In this document: positions 61,301-64,000 of the stretch, in pieces | Numbering within the stretch: position 1 is the stretch's first letter | Layout of the letters: every line of letters begins with the position of its first letter | From: Anthopleura xanthogrammica | Lineage: Eukaryota; Cnidaria; Anthozoa; Actiniaria; Actiniidae | Length of the DNA stretch: 64,000 bases | Direction: 5' to 3' | NCBI GenBank assembly: GCA_964019055.1 | Contig: OZ025214.1 | Location: 4,020,858 to 4,084,857, forward strand | Notes under the pieces: model-generated | What the model saw: the letters and a program-made list of their open reading frames with translations, nothing else | What the model was told of the DNA's origin: nothing | The model's database searches: none | Program-made: the position numbers and the translations under genes

Positions 61301-63964
61301 TACTCTTCTGACTTGCAATAATAAATGAAAGAAAGAGAAACTGAAAATGCTAACTGCAGATTTTCCCTTCTGTCTGCCTGTATATTTGTCCATTTGTCTG
61401 TCTGTCTGTCTGCCTTTCTTTCTCTCTGTCTGTCTGTCCATCCATAAAGTATTTGATTAACAAATTGAGTGCACTCGATACTGACAAGTCATTCCTTGCT
61501 GTTAATCTAGGTGGACCCTCCATATCTCGAGCGATCCAAATCCTTCAAGTCAGAGCTGTTCGATACTGCAGGAGTAGAGGAAAAGCTCTTACAGAAAGAA
61601 AATGATATGCTTGATCTCAAGAAGAGTGTTAAGCTTAAGGTATGCAAATGTAGAACCAGAGTTCCCTTTCTTGTACCCCCTCCCCCCTCCCCCCTCCCCC
61701 AGGCCTGCTGTGTGTTCCAGTCACACAGTGAATTGATGAGTGAGGGCAACTCGGCTCAAGTCTATAAGCCAGTTCAAAGTTTAAGAATCGTTTTCAGTGC
61801 GCATGCGATTTTATCCCAAATTTCTCACCTTCTTTTGTTTAATTGACAAATTCGGGATGAAATTGCATGCGCACTGAAAATGGTTCTTAAACTTTAAACG
61901 GGCTTATAAGATTGGAATTGGTTAAAGTATTTTTACCACACTAACCCTCACACCCCTGTCTATTCCCCCGCTGGGATAGTGAGTGACTTATATCTACCAA
62001 TAATACATTATTCAGAACGAAGAGCTGAGTCAAGCAAACATCAGGATCGGCTTGCTGGAGAAACGACTAGAGAATGCCTCAAAAGATGTAAGAATATTAC
62101 CATCAAAACCCTTGTTTTTGGGATCAATAGGGGATAATGTCCTCACTTGAAGATTATCTCATTAATCTGGGCGTAACATGACACCACCATATCATTTGCA
62201 CTTGTTCATGAATGTACCCGGCATCGTGTGTCCAAAAACATTATCAATATGGGTCCCACTATGAAGGAAAAACAAAAATACAAGGTTGTAATGGAAGAAA
62301 ATTGGAAATTCCAGATGGGTGAGGGGATCTTTTTTCATATACTTCCATGGTGGGTATGGGTATTCTTTTGGATCCATAAGTTTTAACAAAGTATTTTTGT
62401 GTATCAAGGCTGATGTACGTGTTGAAGGGTCAAATCGTAAGATGGAACAAGCTGTGCAAGAGCTACGAAGCAAAGAAAAGTAAGATTCTGATTTCAGTCT
62501 TCTTAGTTTACATTTCACAAATTCCATTGAAAAAAAGTATCCTAAGCTACGACTGAACACGCGGTGTAACATTGCACGCATTGTTGTAGGTAATCAATGT
62601 TGCGAGCCATGTCACACAACACAATTTGTTGCACGCAATGTTGCTGAAGTAGAAAACGATCCTACTTCAGCATCATTGCCTGCAATATTGCGCACAGTGT
62701 TGCACCATGTCTTTACAAACTGATTCTTTTCTAAGTTAAATATATACTTTTGTCTCTGATTTTTCTTGCTTTTTATTAAGACGTTTCGATTCTATTCTGT
62801 ATCCTTATGTTCTTGTATAGAGAGTTCGAGGACACCATGGATGAGCTGCAAGGAGATATCGATGCGTTGGAGAAAGAAAAAGCTGAAATGAAGAAGCGTT
62901 TGGATGCCTATTCCAAAAAAACTCTTCTAGCTGACCTTGCTCGACATGCTTCATCTTCTTCTAGCATTGCAGCTGTTGTCGCAGGTAAAAAACGCGACCA
63001 TTGGTTTTTCTTTCTTTCCTTTCTCGCTTAAGCTGCAAATTTGGGTCAAACAATCAGTGACTTCAGTTGAGAAGTTGGAATGCTTCATCTTCTTCTAGCA
63101 TTGCAGCTGTTGTCGCAGGTAAAAAACGCGACCATTGGTTTTTCTTTCTTTCCTTTCTCGCTTGAGCTGCAAATTTGGGACAAACAATCAGTGACTTCAG
63201 TTGAGAAACAAGGTGCATCCTGGTCTAGCTGTGGGTTCAAACAGCGTTACATAAGACATGGTGGACATCAAAAGATGTTCGTACCCAAGCTAGACCAAAA
63301 TGCACCATGTTCTCCTTTCTCTCCTTCCTCACTTTAGCAGCAAATTTGGGTCAAACCACTCAGTGACCTTGAGAAACAAGGTGCCTCCTTGTCTGTTCAA
63401 ACAGTGTTACATATGACATGTTGGACACCCAACCTAGACTAGAATGCACCATGGTCTCTATCTTAAAGAAGTCTTGTAACCATAGAAACTAACACAACTT
63501 TTGCAACTCACTACAGGTGGTAAAGGTGGCCCAGGAAGCCCACTTAGAGGGTTACCAGGAGCTGGTCAACAGCCAGTACAAGTTGTGATTAAAGACTCGC
63601 CTATCGTCTTGGCTCAGGTATGCGCAAATACCACTCAATAGAACAAAATCAAAATAGATGAGTTTCACAACACCCATGTTCTAGGGCAGGAAGAATGCAA
63701 TTTCTTCCATGAAAAGAGATTTCATTTACGAAAAGGGGAAATTTGGTTGCTTTGCTTGTTTTGCTCCTATTTTGGAAATTCAAGATGGCGGAACATTTTA
63801 CGTGCGACTACAAATCCATGCGAGATAAATTACCAGTCTTGCTATGATAATAGAACAGGAAAAAATATATTATTATACTCTCTTACTTTCAGGTTGAGTC
63901 CCTTAAGATCGCCTTAAAGCACCTCAAAAACACGAACATCCGATTGAAGAGCCAGCAATACAGG
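47541..63964 (+). CDS. DCTN1: Dynactin subunit 1 (p150Glued), 3' end outside window
   Basis: Dynactin's largest arm, linking dynein to microtubules and cargo. Exons: 47541-47691, 48441-48616, 49272-49503, 50092-50258, 51679-51750, 52855-52962, 53396-53492, 53795-53873, 54200-54323, 54800-54835, 55200-55304, 55390-55491, 56174-56263, 56480-56599, 56893-56992, 57128-57213, 57913-58040, 58361-58475, 59412-59465, 59590-59721, 59916-59996, 60164-60217, 60719-60821, 60907-61006, 61113-61206, 61511-61639, 62016-62087, 62409-62479, 62821-62984, 63517-63617, 63893-63964 (3315 nt). CAP-Gly, Ser/Thr/Pro linker (exon 3), coiled coil 1 (exons 4-14; [17 protein letters not shown] [15 protein letters not shown]), intercoil domain (15-25), coiled coil 2 (26-29; [17 protein letters not shown]). 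Human protein has 1278 aa, so roughly the last 170 residues are missing. A GT donor at 63965 shows that the gene continues. Confidence 0.96.
48208..48313. mobile_element. Pogo/Tigger-like short TIR element, copy 1
   Basis: Termini cagtcaaacctctaca and ggaggctcaactg-ta, with internal ggccaccttg / ggtggccattg. It lies in DCTN1 intron 1. The same family as 53567-53752. Confidence 0.7.
49552..49686. mobile_element. Foldback element with tatccagtggata core
   Basis: Termini agccggttgtacaaa-gctga and the inverted aggcttcatacaaccggct, with four internal actggata/tatccact-type blocks. It begins 48 bp after the DCTN1 exon-3 donor. Confidence 0.85.
49700..49943. mobile_element. Family-B foldback element in DCTN1 intron 3
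   Basis: The right arm (gaaatgatactctagggaat, then tgtctgaaatgagaagacat, then cctaaagaggtcta) is clear. The left arm (ttttccacttc, tcattctcttcagaat) is diverged, so the left boundary is approximate. Confidence 0.55.
50564..50683. mobile_element. Foldback element, family C, copy 2
   Basis: Arms aaagcattcagtggaggctg and the inverted cagccttgattgaatgct, ending aactgatgtatg. It lies in DCTN1 intron 4. Confidence 0.78.
52316..52376. repeat. (ATT)n microsatellite in DCTN1 intron 5
   Basis: About 19 att units, with a shorter (att)n run at 52447-52495. The resulting poly-isoleucine ORF is spurious. Confidence 0.95.
53136..53274. mobile_element. TA-flanked foldback MITE, family A, copy 6
   Basis: Complete: ta-gactccttgcatgtgaag on the left, ctgcaaggggtc-ta on the right, with arms agcagctcaatttggaggac / atccaaattgagctgc. 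DCTN1 intron 6, inverted relative to copy 5. Confidence 0.87.
53567..53752. mobile_element. Pogo/Tigger-like short TIR element, copy 2
   Basis: Termini ta-cagtcgaacctctacaca and gtggaggttcgactg-ta are near-perfect inverted repeats with TA at both edges. An internal direct repeat of the ggtggccattgtg block is present. DCTN1 intron 7. Confidence 0.8.
53895..54145 (-). mobile_element. tRNA-derived SINE, copy 2 (full length)
   Basis: On the minus strand the A box TGGCGTAGCAG is at 54136-54126 and the B box GCTTTGATTCC at 54084-54074. The body continues (ccttgattcaaggttttttc, gttctcaggttttcct) to a single copy of the 57-bp module at 53895-53955. A poly-G run at 54102-54114 lies between the boxes. 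DCTN1 intron 8. Confidence 0.8.
55505..56110. repeat. Degenerate CCATC/CCCATC-rich tract
   Basis: About 600 bp of loosely repeated 'cccatcc', 'catcccatc', 'ccactaacccacattcc' units in DCTN1 intron 12. It is an old, diverged relative of the pure (TCCA)n arrays. The ORFs are artefacts. Confidence 0.85.
58714..59105. repeat. (GGAT)n tetranucleotide array, about 98 pure units
   Basis: Uninterrupted 392-bp run in DCTN1 intron 18, continuing as ggag/gaag-rich purine sequence to about 59255. Reading frames (Trp-Met-Asp-Gly, or Ser-Ile-His-Pro on the other strand) have no meaning. A third short (TCCA)n tract lies in intron 20 at about 59746-59846. Confidence 0.97.
61764..61909. mobile_element. Foldback element with NRF1-like arms, DCTN1 intron 26
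   Basis: Arms of about 55 bp: tataagccagttcaaagttt, aagaatcgttttcagtgcgc, atgcgattttatccc and its inverse ending actttaaacgggcttata. Each arm contains TGCGCATGCG or its inverse (61798-61807, 61864-61873), close to the NRF1 consensus. Confidence 0.85.
62543..62712. mobile_element. Foldback element, uninterrupted relative of 7785-8055
   Basis: Contains tttgttgcacgcaatgttgc, tgaagtagaaaacgatccta, cttcagcatcattgcctgca with terminal arms cgcggtgtaacattgcacgc and tgcgcacagtgttgcacca. DCTN1 intron 28. A half copy occurs near 40447-40475. Confidence 0.75.
62946..63207. repeat. 134-bp tandem duplication covering the 3' end of DCTN1 exon 29
   Basis: Copy 1 at 62946-63079 spans the last 39 bp of exon 29, its GT donor and 95 bp of intron. 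Copy 2 at 63080-63207 repeats this with very few changes (for example ctcgcttaagc versus ctcgcttgagc). A third, diverged fragment is at about 63303-63385. The copied exon end reads tcatcttcttctag then CATTGCAGCTGTTGTCGCAG then gtaaaa. Confidence 0.93.
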
Positions 63965-64000
63965 GTATTGAAAACACTATCATCTTTTTACACTCGATTT

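Overview
The window is animal nuclear DNA, AT-rich and intron-rich. It probably comes from an early-branching metazoan, and my best guess is an anthozoan cnidarian (coral or sea anemone). The reasons are vertebrate-like exon structures with GT-AG introns, two divergent GABA/glycine-type Cys-loop receptors, and a dense load of short inverted-repeat elements in introns. This is inference: no rRNA or mitochondrial marker is present, and a lancelet or another invertebrate is not excluded.

Layout, left to right: (1) the 3' part of D-2-hydroxyglutarate dehydrogenase (+, 330-3446, 8 exons, 5' end outside the window); (2) an anion-type pentameric ligand-gated channel (-, 5758-10441, 7 exons, 441 aa); (3) about 19 kb without a recognisable gene (10442-29693), holding simple repeats, SINE copies and a foldback element; (4) a paralogous channel (+, 29694-35783, 9 exons, 446 aa), head-to-head with the first; (5) VPS51 (-, 38825-47289, 22 exons, 794 aa); (6) dynactin subunit 1/p150Glued (+, 47541 to beyond the right edge, 31 exons seen, about 1105 codons). 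All exon joins were checked by hand for reading phase and splice dinucleotides. All are GT-AG except one GC-AG intron in VPS51.

VPS51 and DCTN1 share a 251-bp divergent promoter, and both start codons lie inside YY1-like motifs. VPS51 (GARP/EARP tethering) and DCTN1 (dynein adaptor) both serve membrane traffic, but the shared promoter may be only architectural. The two channels are a local duplication that differs by two introns and by a loop C residue.

The introns and spacers carry several non-autonomous element families. These are a TA-flanked 134-140 bp foldback (six copies), a second long-TIR family, pogo/Tigger-like TIR elements, several single foldbacks, and a tRNA-derived SINE with A and B boxes. 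There are also tandem arrays of 4, 5, 13, 23, 43, 57, 68, 87 and 100 bp. I found no operon, CRISPR array or other clearly new molecular system. The most interesting points are the channel pair, the bidirectional promoter, a partial-exon tandem duplication in DCTN1 and the nested or modular repeats.
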